64,000 nucleotides of DNA from Dipylidium caninum (lineage: Eukaryota; Platyhelminthes; Cestoda; Cyclophyllidea; Dipylidiidae). Below, piece after piece: positions 12,991 to 24,678 of this stretch (position 1 is its first letter; the number at the start of each line of letters is the position of its first letter). The notes beneath the pieces are model-generated. The model ran no database searches, had not been told where the DNA came from, and saw only the letters and a program-made list of their open reading frames with translations. A program made the translations under genes and the position numbers. The stretch is taken from assembly GCA_017562135.1 (NCBI GenBank), contig QEYB01001586.1, forward strand, positions 1-64,000, read 5' to 3'.

Positions 12991-13563
12991 ATTACTAAAA
13001 CTTCAGTGTAATGATATAAAACAATTAATTCTGCCATGCATGGTGATGATGCATTTGGTGGATACAATCTACAACGCATGCAAGAACGAAGTACGCAAGA
13101 GAGGAGTGTCAAAATGGTAGAAATTTTGAACTAGCAGATACAAAAATACAATTGCCTGTGGTGAAATATAAGGTAAAATTCCCCTTATGCAACAAGAACT
13201 TACTGGAGTTCATGACGCTCTCTCTGGATTATGGGGTTTTTTGCGAATCAATCAACTTCTGATGTCATAACCAATGTTCGGTGTTGAATAACCAAGTAGT
13301 ACTAAGCTGCAAGTGCTAGCTGAGGTAGCACAGAGGACAGATTAAATGGAGGTGACAAACGAGTAAGTTGTCGATGATTGCCAAATGACCTAAATTCATA
13401 CGGAATACACTCTTGTTAATGATTTTGTTTTGGTAAGTGAACTTCACATTCCAAAATTGCGTTCCTAGAGCAAATGATTGGAGGTTGGGCCACCACACAC
13501 AGTAACCTTTCTTATTTCGTAAATAAAAAGAATTTGAATTAGGTTCCTAGGTGGCACACTGGT

Positions 13564-14300
13564 ATGAATTTCACAATGGTCTTCATTCTCGCTGTCGCGG
13601 CGACTATGGTAAGAACGTGTTTGTCACAGTCTTATTCTTCCGTCAACTCTTTCAAAAGTAAGTTGGAAATCCTTGTGCTCCCTAAATGAGAATATAACAT
13701 GACTTTGTTTCTGGATTAGATGCATGTCCATATGTCCATTCTGTGGGGCATGAAATGTGGAAAATCGTGAACTACTTGATATCCAAAAGTTTCAAATCGC
13801 TCGGTCTCGTATGGCCGCTTCCAGATGAAATTTGGGAGTCAAGACTACCAGCGGCTTTTTGGTGTACGACTTGTGAAAATTCAGAGATATATCCGAATTT
13901 GTACACTTGTAATGTCACAGGAAGACATTTGCACTTTATCAATACGATTATATCCTTCAACGCTGCCAGGTACTTCCTGTTGTTTAACACTTCCGTGATT
14001 CGCCGATATCATCCTTTATACTTTTTATAACCTTATAGAGAAAGTTTGCCAAGAGCTGATCGTTACTCGATTGCCATGCTACGAATGAATGTTGTGGCGA
14101 AAGTGTTGACCCAAGAAATTGCGTATATAACCCGGGTGAATTTTTCAGAATTCAACGGCACTGAATTACACGCTGTTGTCAGGTACAATGAAAGCGATCA
14201 TAGAAAAGTCCTGCTGGGCGAACTGCGCTCACTTATTCGGAAAAACACTTGTTCAGTATTTGCTGCAAATAACGGACAGCATTTAGACTGGGAACAGTGA
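13564..14300 (+). CDS. A-family secreted protein A1, 3 exons
   Basis: Exons 13564-13657, 13720-13969 and 14039-14300 give 201 residues. Exon 1 is a signal peptide (MNFTMVFILAVAATMVRTC) plus a short Ser-rich linker; intron 1 is phase 1 (GTAAGT/TTAG) and intron 2 phase 2 (GTACTT/ATAG). Exon 2 is exactly 250 nt, as in A2, B8 and B9, and carries cysteines at positions 1, 50 and 62 counted from its CP motif, a helix-like segment (MWKIVNYLISKSF) and the A signature WPLPDE. Exon 3 carries the fourth conserved Cys (KNTCSVFAANN) and ends HLDWEQ. The pattern suggests two disulfides in an extracellular protein. I do not recognise the family. Upstream sequence (AAATAAAAAG, then TGGCACAC before ATG) matches that of A2. 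An alternative acceptor two bases later would hit a stop at once, which supports the one chosen. Confidence 0.82.
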
Positions 14301-14399
14301 TTAGTTGTCAAGGCACTCATGTGATAGCCACACTTTGTATCATATTAATATTTAAATTTATCGTGAATTAATTCAAAGCATTTCTGAGTTTCCTTCATT

Positions 14400-14710
14400 T
14401 TTTTCTAAGCTACGATTGTGGTGCACTGCTGATCTGACAATTGTAATTCCAGTGACACGAGGCAAAGCAGGCTCATTCATGTCAGTGGACTAAAGAAAAA
14501 ACAAAATTATGCCAAAACCTCTGGAGGCAAATTAACATTACCTAACATCTTGGGGAATAAAGGGCACTGGTTGGGTTGGTAGTATTGAGAAATGCAAAAG
14601 GGACGAGAAAGATACTGCAGCTCACATGGAACGGGGGGCCAGGTCTGGCGTACATGATTCAGTTTATATCCTGAAACATGTTTTCCCATCGGTATGCTTT
14701 CCACCCCTTA
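14400..14710. repeat. Repeat J, copy 1 (partner 48420-48610)
   Basis: GGATTCAG/GATTCAG, AAACATGTTTT and TCGGTATGCTTTC followed by TTAG.TCATTG occur in the same order at 14650-14730 and 48548-48610. At 48 kb this block adjoins exon 2 of a minus-strand B relic, so it is probably an intron-1 or exon-1 flank of a B copy in minus orientation. Coding content is not recognisable. Confidence 0.4.
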
Positions 14711-14759
14711 GATCATTGTTTTTGAGTTTTTGTCGCGGAAGTGTAGAGGCGGAGGAAAA

Positions 14760-15060
14760 GCAGTCAGTGAGGGAATAAAGGCATCTATTTAAAGATGGCT
14801 GGGTTCATGGAGTTGCATATATTTTGATTTCTACTTCTTTGCATCGTCTACAAGTCTTCTACGTGCTGCCCTCATCTGGTGTTTCCACCAACACTTACTT
14901 CCCACGTGTCCTTTGTGCAGCTTACTCCGCTTTACCACAGTATCGCGGTGGTAGTTTGGGTGAGCTCCGCAGAGCAGCTATGTCGTTAAAGTTGTATTTT
15001 GTAGTGCGTGGCGTCATCTGCGGTTTAAACCAAATCCCCAGTCGCACTTACTCAACCCTT
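14760..15060 (+). repeat. Repeat D, copy 1 (upstream of B2)
   Basis: GGGTTCATGGAGTTGCATAT and a following pyrimidine-rich stretch align with sequence at 57075-57230 (GAGTTCATGGATGTAGGC, then CTGTCCTCATCCATGTGTT), and more weakly with 21790-21950. All three lie a few hundred bases upstream of a B-family copy, which makes D the front of the duplicated unit. A 79-codon frame (14824-15063) lacks an ATG start and is not convincing. Confidence 0.45.
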
Positions 15061-15289
15061 TAATTGTCTTCACTTTCGCCCTCCTCCCCGATAAGCACAA
15101 AAGAGCAATAAATTTCACATAAGTGCGTTTGTACTGCTCAGACCCTTAGCAATTATACAAATCACATTCCTTGCAGGCGAATGTGTGAAAGTAGAAGTAA
15201 TGGTGTGGGTAGCAGAAAGTGATCTGACGACAAAATATGCGTCGAAGTATGAAGTGCACCTAGTGCATTAGTCTGAGCCCCTGTTTCAT

Positions 15290-16245
15290 GAAAGCTATAC
15301 TGTCTCTCCTACCGCTTCTCTCAACACTTACTCTTACTGTCTATGAGCCCTGGAGAGAGTGTTTATGACTTGGCAAGATTGAGTCAATAATTAGCCATTT
15401 CATTGCAGTATGAGTACGACTACAGACTGACGGTCATTGCCATAAGCAGGCGTCGTTGAAGTAATAATAATGATGGACGCAAAACGCATTGAAATGTGAG
15501 TACTGGAGAAAACATCATGGTTGCAAGCACTCCAAGTTACACGTGGTTGCTCCTGTTAAATGCATTTGGAAGTGGAGTTTCTACAGAAAGAAAAGGACAA
15601 TATTGGTGCGGCTTGATGGAAATCGTTGTTGCGCCTCCGTTTTAAGCAGTTTTTCCAAGGTACAAAATCTAACGGCTGAAGTGAGCACCATTGCAAATTA
15701 CCTTATGGCTCGCACTTATGCCAAATTAATCTTCAAGTGGCCTGAAGCAAAGATCACCTGGAGATCGGTTCCTGAGGAGGCATCTTGGGCCTCCGCTTGT
15801 GCAACCGCAGGAACGTCAAACTCTTACTTTAAGTGCTTTACCGCTGGGAGTAAGCTGCATTTCAGCTACACTGATCTTTCAAATTCGCCCGTCTGGTAGG
15901 CCTGATACATTTATTCGGGTTACCTACAAACCGTTCCTGATAGTCTTAGAGTAAATATACGCTGTTTAGCGTCTGTATGAGTTAAGACATGTCTTCCATG
16001 TTTTGTTACAAATAGTAAAAGATTTAAAGTGGAGAAAGCATATCCAATCTTCAATTTGGACCTCAACCTTCATCTGATGCTGCGGAACGATTTGACCGTT
16101 CAAGTTAAGAGCGTCTCTTTTGAATCTACCGATGTCACTGCCAAGCATGTTTAACTTCCCTATACGGCAAGGGAACTCACCAATGCTATATGCAGTGTAC
16201 TTTGGACCAATTTCCTAAAGTCATCCTGTTACATCCCGAAAAAAA
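15290..16245 (+). pseudogene. B-family pseudogene B2
   Basis: Exon 2 (15647-15895) keeps most of the family sequence (VSTIANYLMARTYAKLIFKW, later KCFTAGSKLHFSYTDLS) and a GTAGG donor, but it is 249 nt instead of 250. The missing base lies in the TGCCCC (Cys-Pro) start, which now reads TTTTCC, so the phase-1 join is broken and the first cysteine is gone. Exon 3 (from about 16030) has a stop at 16152-16154 in KHV*, where functional copies have Ser. A faint exon 1 trace lies near 15290-15350. Clearly dead, but recent enough to align along its length. Confidence 0.75.
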
Positions 16246-16339
16246 AGTATGCGCTAATTCCGTTATTAGATTAAAAATAAGTGAGTTTTAGCTGTCCGTA
16301 AATGCCAGGCTAGTAGCAGACTTCACTTTTCAAATCCTG

Positions 16340-16800
16340 TTTGTGCTCACAATTAGGCCAGTTAGGAGAGCTTCGTGGTCGCACATATGCCACTTTTTAT
16401 GTCGTTGTTCCTTGCATTGGAGCCTGAAGACCAAGGGTTAACTGATTCATTGAGTGGGGTTAGCCACGCTTTCGTAATCAGCACTAGAATGACAATGGCC
16501 GCAAATGTGCTACAGTGGAATGTCGCGAGAACGCAAGAAGCAGTGTGTCTCGCCTTCCCTAAACGAGTGACCTCCACCCGCTGCCATAGGTCAGTCGGAC
16601 ATATTGGGTCCAGTGATGCCAGCCTGCATGGAAATTATAAGACGCACTGTCCAGATAAAGAGCACAAGAGACGTCGACGTCTAGTCCGTAGGAGATGTAA
16701 CTTAGTGCAGAGGTTCCTCTCGATTCTCTATATATATGTCTCCAATGACTGGGTTTAGATTTACAGGGACGAGTGGAAACCATTTGCATCCAGCATTAAC
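16340..16800 (+). pseudogene. C-block copy C2, longest open version
   Basis: The frame 16375-16758 (127 codons, no ATG needed for its first part) contains SGVSHAFVISTRMTMAANVL, then KTHCPDKEHKRRRRLVRRRC and NLVQRFLSI. The minus-strand copy at 42.0-42.6 kb has GGVSHVLKVTLSKILAIKC and, in another frame, HCPDTSNESHRRSFHRRCNL followed by LQKFFS. Two diverged copies keeping the same reading in the basic Cys segment suggests C once coded for protein. No signal peptide or start is evident, and the DEW-containing piece at 16757-16790 (YRDEWKPF) matches 63865-63895. Function unknown; gene, extra exon and relic are all open. Confidence 0.4.
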
Positions 16801-16929
16801 ACTAACGCTGTATTCATTTTCAGTAGAGTTGTTTTCACTTGAACCAGTTAACGAAAAGTAAATTGCCTGATTAGATGGTAGGAGTCGGCGAAAATGCGAG
16901 TGATTGGACGGCTCACAACTTGAAGTTGC

Positions 16930-17221
16930 CAGGTCCAATCAAGTGACCTGTACTTGGGCTAAACATCAATGAGTAAATTGCGATCACGAGCATTTATCCT
17001 TGTATTGTATCATTACTGCATCTTGCGATTTTATCATAGAAATAATTGCTATGCGTTCGTTATTTCAGAGGAATCAACCAGGTTCTATAGAGCAATGGAG
17101 AACCTGGTTAGTTGTTTGGCTGCATATATTTAGAGAAATGTCCTCCATCGTCTCCACTTTTGCAATGACATTGCTTCGTGTCATGACGCAAACGCAGATT
17201 AGTACAAACTTAATGGGATAG
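16930..17221 (+). repeat. Repeat I, copy 1 (partner 59050-59520)
   Basis: AAACATCAATGAGTAAATTG, then GGTTAGTTGTTTGGCTGCAT and TATTTAGAGAAATGTCCTCC, recur as AAACATCAATGAGCAAATAG, GGTTAGTTGGTCGGCTGCAC and TATTTAAAGAAATTCCGCCT at 59.06-59.44 kb. Both copies lie just downstream of a C block, so I is the tail of the D-B-C-I unit. No coding assignment. Confidence 0.6.
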
Positions 17222-19540
17222 TGTTCCGTAAATGGCAATTGATTTCCTTGGCTTTTCTCTTATTTTATCGATGTAAATTGCTTCGTTTCGATTTCATGAT
17301 CACGAAAGAAATGGGTGAACATTCTGGAAGAGTTTAGAATGAAAGTGGAGTCTACCCGTTGGAAGCTCTATCTGCTGGTACGAAGATGTCCTTTCACTGT
17401 CAAGCTTTACTCTATCACCTTTCCCCACTCAGGTTCCTGAAGCGAACTTCAGACTCGAAACTCTCTTCCATATCCTCTTGCATGCACTCGATTACACTGA
17501 AAATAACACAGAGCGGAAGAGGGAGATAATGATCCCACCTACCTTCTCTCAGATGATTTTTAACTTCTTTTCCAACCCTTCTTCTTTGTTTCGATGAAGC
17601 CTGATCCCCAGACAAAGAGGTGGACTCATATATTTGCGCTTGTGTCCCACTTGCAAACACTTTCTCGCAATGGTCGTCCAATTGGAAATTACCATGGTTT
17701 TTGCCATGCAAAATAAGATGCTGAATTACCAACCAAGTGCAGAGTTTGTCTGGTACTGCACAACTTCAAACATACGAGTGCACAAAGTAAGTCCATGGAA
17801 GTTTTAAGGGAACAGTTTGGATGTCGATTCTCTGGTCAGAGAAATACTTCCGAAATAAACGAATAACCGCCTAATGCCAAGTGACGTTGACAACTCTCTA
17901 AACATCGTCTAAGAGGGATGGGGAGATTGGAGGCTCCTAAAGGTCTTTGTTTCCTTCTCGGCCATGAAGACCATGTCCAAAGGTTAAAACACAGAGTCAG
18001 TGAAGCGTTCGTTCATCATGGTGCACGGAATGGGATTTAGCATATCAAAACTTTCTCCCACATGACAGTTGGAGGATGAAGAGGACAGGGGTCTTTATGT
18101 AAGCTGGCGACGAACCGACTGGGATCGTAGGATTTAGCCTCCGCACCAACGCCAAAAGCAGTGGTTGAAGAGTCTCCTGAATGATTTTATTTTGAGCATA
18201 GAAGGTAGACATAATCAAGAAGCATTTCATGTACCAAAAGCCTTTATTTTGGGTTAGTGGTATTGAGGAATTGTGCTATTTTGGTTTAAAAAGCCTGGAA
18301 ATATTGCTTCTTGCATTTTTCCCCACCGGACATGTAATTTCTCTTATCATCAACACATTAATGTGCTGTTAATCGTTACCTGAAGAAGCTCCACATTACA
18401 CAGATATGCATAGCCGTTAAAATATTTGTGGACAACGTAGCTTTCTTCGATTCACCTTGCACCTAGAAACATATTTTGTGGCCAGTATGGTTTCCATCAT
18501 CCGGTTCATTGCTTCTACGGTCTACCCATTAATTCGCTTTAAATGATTCAGTTCCACTGGGACATTCGTGTCAGTTGCTTCACCTCTCCTTTCGTGAGGA
18601 GCAAACTCGTTGGTGAACAGTGAGCATTGAGACATGACTTATACTTTTGAAACCACCTCCATCTAACATGAACTAACGTTAAGTTATCACAGAATGGCTC
18701 TAAATTACCAAAACACGCAATTCACCGTGCCATGAAGACTCCTTGATTGACAAAGTCATAATTGAAAGACGTGAGTTGATCATCTATATCATGCGGGTTG
18801 ACGACGAATTGAGTTGATACCCCCGAAGCGATATACGAGAGAAAATTACACAATAAGCCAAGTTGTGAACTAGCTGATGGATAGTGTGTGGATGGGGTCA
18901 TGAACCCAATCACATACAGACTAAGTGTAACAGCATGAAGGAGGAAAAGGTAATTAGCTTCAAACATAATCTGCAGCTCTGTTTCGGCCTTCTTCGTCGT
19001 CGCCTAAGCAAAGCCTCACAAAATATCTGGCGAATGCAGGACCATGACACTTACCGTCACTACATCACCCCACAAGAATGTCGACAAATCTTCATGGTTA
19101 GTGCAACTCAAGGACATGGTCGTCTCCATTTTAAGTTAGCTAAAAATCCGCTTATGTAACAATCAACCCGACATTCTCCACGTCTCATTTCAGGCGGAGT
19201 GCAGCGTTCTCATGAAGCAGTCAACTTCAAATGTCAAACTTTAAGAAGCACAGGAGTTTCACTTACAACTCATCGAAAGTGAAGTGAAATGAAGAATGAC
19301 CCAACGGTTGTTTAGCAGCACTTGCTGGTAGAAGTGAGGTCGAAGGCAGCATGAGCGAAAGGATAAATGTGACCTATATCAAAACCTTTCCATTTGACGT
19401 AAATTCTCTCCACATACACCTTCGTCACCGCTTTCAGAATGCGTTAATGATAGTGTTTTGGCGGGTGAACTTTGACTCACAAAATTGGATTTACAGGGCC
19501 AATCATAGGGTGCCATGTTACCAGACCCAATAACTTCTCT
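17222..19540. other. No supported gene
   Basis: There is no signal-peptide exon or promoter-gene arrangement. A plus-strand frame at 18884-19159 ends with GHGRLHFKLAKNPL, which faintly recalls the LHF end of A/B exon 2, but the rest does not align and I do not call it. Confidence 0.45.
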
Positions 19541-19549
19541 GCCTTCATG

Positions 19550-19557
19550 TATAAATA
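19550..19557 (+). promoter_or_regulatory. TATA box of A2
   Basis: TATAAATA lies 42 bases before the A2 start codon. The stretch from it to the ATG (GGATTTGACTCAAATTCTTG, then GCTGGCACACAGAC) is shared with A1, where the box has decayed to AAATAAAA. Confidence 0.7.
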
Positions 19558-19591
19558 GGATTTGACTCAAATTCTTGGCTGGCACACAGAC

Positions 19592-20387
19592 ATGACTTTT
19601 ACAGTGGTCTTCGTTCTCGCTCTCGCCGCGATCATGATTAGAGCGTGTTCATCACCGCCTCCTCCTCCTCCCCCTTCTTACGAATATGTTTCCACCGAAT
19701 CCTCCAAAAGTAATTTCCAAGTGCTCGAACATCTGCTTCCACTTTTGTTCGATTATAGCTACCTAAATGACAATGTACTATCACTTTATTCCCTTGTTAG
19801 ACAAATGCCCGGCAGTCTATTCGCTGGAGGACGAAATGTGGAAAATCGTGAAATTCTTGGTATCTAAGAGTTTCAGATCTCTTAGCCTCTTATGGCCACT
19901 TCCAAATGAAGTGTGGGAAACTGAACCGGCAGAGGCTGTGTGGAGTTCGACTTGTGAAATTTCGGAGACAGATCCAACCTTGTACAATTGCAATGTCATT
20001 GGGAGACGTTTGCATTTCAGTAGCAAAGTTATATCCTTCGACGATTCCAAGTACGTCATGTCTCGCTAGACTCGCGAGGTTCACAAATGTCAACTTTTAT
20101 ATATTTGTTTCGAACCTTTTAGTGAGGGTTTGGTGAGAACTGAACGATACTCAATTGCCATGCTACGAATGAATGTTGTGGCGAAAAGGTGGAGCGAAGA
20201 AAGTGTTCATATCACCAAGGTGCACTTCACAGAAATCAGCGGCAATGAAGTAGAGGCTGGTGTCATGTACAAAGAAAGCGATTTGAGGAAAGTCCTCCTG
20301 GATAAACTGCGCACAATTATCCTGAAAAAGACTTGTCCTCTATTCGCCGAAAATAGTAAGCTCCATCTGGACTGGAAAACGCGATAA
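19592..20387 (+). CDS. A-family secreted protein A2, 3 exons
   Basis: Exons 19592-19709, 19801-20050 and 20123-20387 give 210 residues. Exon 1 encodes a signal peptide (MTFTVVFVLALAAIMIRAC) followed by SS and seven prolines, a tract absent from A1. Splice sites are GTAATT/TTAG (phase 1) and GTACGT/TTTAG (phase 2). The 250-nt exon 2 begins KCPAVYSLEDEMWKIVKF and keeps WPLPNE and the three cysteines at the family positions 1, 50 and 62. Exon 3 holds RYSIAMLRMNVVAK, as in A1, a second helix-like stretch (DLRKVLLDKLRTIIL), the fourth Cys (KKTCPLF) and ends HLDWKTR. It is the closest relative of A1 and appears fully intact. Extracellular, probably two disulfides; function unknown. Confidence 0.85.
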
Positions 20388-20639
20388 GTTGACAATGGAT
20401 ACAACCGCCGGTTTTGCTATCTATCACATTACTCTTTCACTCACCGTGTTGAGATGCAAAATATTTTGGAATTTTCTTACTTCTTTCTCAAAAGCAGCCA
20501 TGGTGCAATGGAAGTCCGGTTGTTGGAACTCCAAGTCTACGAAACACGCAGCAGAACAGTAAATTAGGGCGAAACAGAACCTTAAAATAGACATGAATAA
20601 ATAGCAAATAGAGGAACAAAAGCGTAAAGTAATTCACAA

Positions 20640-21150
20640 ATTGCTATCCAGTGACTTGAAGAGCATTGGATGATAATGTCATAGGATGGAATGTCGCGAG
20701 GGCGACAGGAGCACTGCATCGTCCTGCAGTAAGATGTGACATCTGCCCACCTCCGCAGATTTGAGCGAGAGTAAGACAGAGTGTGGAAATTTGGAGAATA
20801 TACTGTCTAGACACGAACCATGAGATACGGGGACACTCAATTTTAGTGTAATTAATTTTTTCTCAGTAAGAATCCAATGTCCTGTTCCATGATTGTAGGA
20901 ACAATGGGGGATTTTTTTTTCACTTAGCTGTCACTGCTAACACTGCGTCAACTCACGAAATTCTTTGCAATTTCACAGACTACTGAAAAGTAGAATGCTT
21001 GGTATGAGGTGAGGAGTAGGTGAAAGGGTAAAGGGTTGTGACAGTTGCCAACTGTTGGGGCCGCTCACCACTTTAGGTAGGCAGATGCAATCACTTTACC
21101 TGCCAAACAGACCCTCACTTGATCCAAGAACCATTAAGCAAACCCTGGGT
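20640..21150 (+). pseudogene. C-block copy C3
   Basis: GGATGGAATGTCGCGAGGGC matches CAGTGGAATGTCGCGAGAAC of C2, and GGTTGTGACAGTTGCCAACT matches the CCGGTTGCCAACC piece of C1. The copy is heavily decayed, with stops in every frame, and lies 250 bases after A2 as expected for the unit. Confidence 0.45.
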
Positions 21151-21769
21151 TGGAATGGGTAAAATTGAGTAGCAATTCACTACAGGTCAATCTGTTATGG
21201 TTTCTTGCTCTAATGAGCCTGTGTGTGCGGCCTCTCACGAAGGCGCCCGAATATCCTCAAAACACTTGCCATCTAATTCCATCTAATAGGAACCCATCAA
21301 GTATCTGGGAAGCAGAGTGTTCACTTCTCCACCGCCATCAGCAAACTTGGCATGGGGTGTGCTAGGAACGACAATTTTCATCCTATGATTTTACTACAGA
21401 ACTAAAGAGCACTTGAGAAACTGGTCAGTTGGACAGTTGAACTTATTCAAAGGAATTCTCTCTTTTACCACTAGTTATGAAACCTATGTAAAAGAAGGAA
21501 TAAATGAAAGTTCTACCTAGTAAACGCCACATAGAACTAAGGTTTGGCAAACTGATACGAGATCTACCCAAGTCGGAGTGATTTGAAATCACTCAAGGCA
21601 ATTCCATTCTTAATGCGTAGCCTGTTTCCAAAATGAGGGTGATAACTGCAAAGCCTTCAATGGAACAGTCCATGCGACAAAATGAAATTGTGGGCAACCG
21701 AGCAATAGTCGTCAGAGCTTATTGCTCGAATACAGCGTGAAAATAGAGTAGAAGCGGTTATTAAGGGAA

Positions 21770-21960
21770 CAGAGAAATGTACTTAATGAAGGCTGAATTT
21801 ATAGAGGCGTATATACTTTAATTTCTTCTTCCTGATATCGTTCTCTCCTGCTTCCTGCGGTCTCCATTCTCTACACTTCTCCTAAGTCCTACCCTCATGT
21901 ACGTGTCTTCGAGGGAAAATATCACCATTGCTTTACCATAGCAACACATTAGTAGTTTGG
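21770..21960 (+). repeat. Repeat D, copy 2 (upstream of B3)
   Basis: TTTATAGAGGCGTATATACT and the following pyrimidine-rich stretch resemble the D copies at 14.8 and 57.1 kb; CTCATAGAGGCGTATATATT also recurs at 37816-37838. TTTACCATAGCAACAC corresponds to TTTACCACAGTATCGC of copy 1. No open frame with a start. Confidence 0.4.
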
Positions 21961-22319
21961 CGAAGACGGATGTTCAGCTTCAGCGTCAGAAAATGCTATT
22001 CTGTCAAAGCAGTTGCATGGCAGTCCCTGACGTCAGCAAAGTTTTAAAACAAATCGCAAGATTACACTTTTCCAGCAATCCAACTCTTGAAATTCCCGAA
22101 GTTCACATATAAAACTAACCGAAAACAATATTTTAGCCAAAAGACAGCCTTTCCACTCGACGCTCTCTCCTTTGTGTTCCAAAACAGTACAAGTGATGGG
22201 AGATTGTTGACTGCAAGCAAATGTGTTTCGCATTCGTGGAGGTAATTGTAGGATGAATCTGATACCGTTAAAGCCGAGTAATGACGAGAACTAGAACGCC
22301 ATGATTGAGATGGCGGAGA

Positions 22320-23075
22320 ACATATTGGTGGGGAATCATGCCTCAGGGCATAAATTGAATACTGTGCAGCATGCCGGGTAATACTCCACGGAACCTACGT
22401 CATCTAACCTGCCTCTTTTCTCCACAACTGCCAACAACTATAATTCGTCAGTTATTCGCAGCAGGATTATAACTATCAGCTTCAAATACAGCCAAACGAG
22501 TGAGATGATTTATATCTTACACGAAAGTGCCATTACCGAAGAAGAAGGAGAAGAACCGTGTTGGCAGAGGTGGACGTAAATCGCCCTCCTATCTCACTTT
22601 CAGGCAGCTGTTTCAAAAATGAGCACCGTTTTAAATTCTCTTGTACCTTGCGCTTACAACAAATTAATTTTCAAGTGCCCTGGCCCAGATGTCACCTAGA
22701 GACCGGTTCCTGAGGCGGCAGCCTGGAAAACTGGATTGGCATCAGTTTGAAACTCAAGTACCGTGCTCAACCGCTTTACTTATGAAAATAACATGAAGTT
22801 TGATTATGCAACTCTTTAAGCTATGGCATTCAAGAAGGCCTGGTGTATTTTTTGTCTTCTCATAGCGTTTTGGTAGGTCTAACATTAACATATTCTAAGT
22901 AAAATCGCAATGCCTTGTTTGAATATTTCTCCTGCAAGAATTTGACAAAACGGGGAAAATTTAGAACAGATGGGACTCAATCTGTTTTGAATTGGATCTT
23001 AACCTTCGTTTAATTGGTGCATCTTGATGACTCTGAGGTCATGAAAAGAGCGTTGTTGTTTAGTCTGTGTTCAGT
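22320..23075 (+). pseudogene. B-family pseudogene B3
   Basis: Decayed promoter (GGGCATAAATTG), an exon-1 tail (CAGCTTCAAATACAGCC, then GTGAG) and exon 2 from about 22604. Exon 2 begins GCAGCTGTTTCAAAAATGAG and contains GCTTACAACAAATTAATTTT; a TAG interrupts it at ATGTCACCTAGAGACC. Exon 3 is recognisable only from GGATCTTAACCTTCGTTTAA near 22995, compared with AACCTTCGTTTAATG in B8. Dead copy. Confidence 0.6.
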
Positions 23076-23639
23076 TACGACTGAAAGCAAAACAGTACAA
23101 CGTGCTCTCGATGTATTTGTGTAAATTTCAAAGGTATCCTTTTAATCTACTTCGTTAAAATTTTATTTAATCTCCTTCTTGTCAATTGTAGTTTTTCTCC
23201 GAACCGAAGTGAAAACGAAACGTGATTTGCATTTTCTTCCCGTACTCCGCTTCAAATTCAATCAGAAGGCGACTCAAGCTACGAGAAACATGTGATTTGC
23301 TCCGTAAACGTAATTTTGAACGTTGAAGTTCACTAACCTAAACTATAAAAATAGACCAATCTAAAAACGCAACAATGACGAATGCGAAGTGAATTTAAAG
23401 CATTTGCGTCTTTGCAGCTTAACATTTAGCGATGAGGTAAATGCGTACGTAATACAACCTATGTTGTTCAAACACTTTACAACGAATGTCAGGTTGCAGA
23501 CTGCCCACCAATGTGTCCGAGTTCGTAAAATGTCAGGTATACAGACTGGAAACATGATACGCGTTCATCGTAGTGTTTACTTGAGTCCTTTAGGCGTATT
23601 AGTACCAAGAAACCAAAGGCAGTGATCTAGACGATAGAA

Positions 23640-23810
23640 AGCGTTTAAGAAGCAAAACATGCTCCAAAGATAAATCGAATCCCCTGCACTGGGCTGGGGC
23701 TCCTTTCTATGAAGGCTAAGATGTCTCTCTGGCTTTTTTGCCTAAACTTTCTACCGTCACTAGCTCCGTGGTTAGCAACAGCGATGTTGTGACCAGCAGC
23801 ATTTAAAACT
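23640..23810 (+). pseudogene. B-family promoter and exon 1 relic (B4)
   Basis: ACATGCTCCAAAGATAAATC matches the B8 promoter (ACATGCTCCAAGGTATAAAT). The following ATG at 23708 opens a degraded signal-peptide exon (TTTCTACCGTCACTAGCTCC, as in B9's TTTCTACCACCACTAGCTCC). No exon 2 or 3 follows, so the copy is truncated. Confidence 0.6.
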
Positions 23811-24678
23811 CAAGTAACCAACTGCGATGAAGGTAATCGTGTTTGAAAAGTGAAGGCGACAAAAATATTCTCTCGTTGACGATTAAAGGTGGATTGGGGG
23901 AGGAGGAGAAAAGCCTTGGTAATATTCATCACTCAATAGGTGGATGTTTCAGCCGTTGCGTGTGATCCCGTGTTTTTTGAACTCGTTTTCTGCGTGCTAC
24001 ACCACGAAATTGACCTCCTTCTTCTTGACCTCATATCTTCACCGGCATAGGTAAAGCCAATTGTAGATGCGGCAGGGGGAAGTAAATTCCCCGAGCTCAT
24101 GTGATATGCCCTATCCTAATATTTTCCTTAACTCTTTACTAAAGAAATATCAATAGTAAGGTGTCTATTGCTTGCCCGCAGTGAGCTTCGGAAATCCTTT
24201 TCAAGTTTAGGTTATTCTCAACTCAACTTCCGCCCTAGCCCAAATCCGCCTTCTATCCCCAGAGCACATATTAGGCCGTATGATCCTTCTTACTGGAAAG
24301 CTCTCTAAGCAACTGAACTTCACCCGATCTTCACATTTAACTTCAATGTTACTTCATTACGGCCCATAGTCACTTCATTAGTGACTCCGTTCAGACTTTA
24401 CCGCCTCAGAGGGAGCGTACTGAAAGTATCATATGTTAATAAAAGGTGAGGTCCTGAGTTTCGTCTGTTGCTAGGCGTCACATATTCTCTCTGCTTACAT
24501 GAACTGACAGAAGGCAAGGTGATACGCTATCCCTACAACTGGGCAGCCAATTTCAACTGCCGGAGAAGAAGTCGCAATACCCCAAAAGAATACAGATGAA
24601 TTTTAAGAAAGCGCGACAATTCAGAGAACACTAAGTTGTTGGATACCAGTGCATTCCCGATTTTGAGAACATTCAAAT

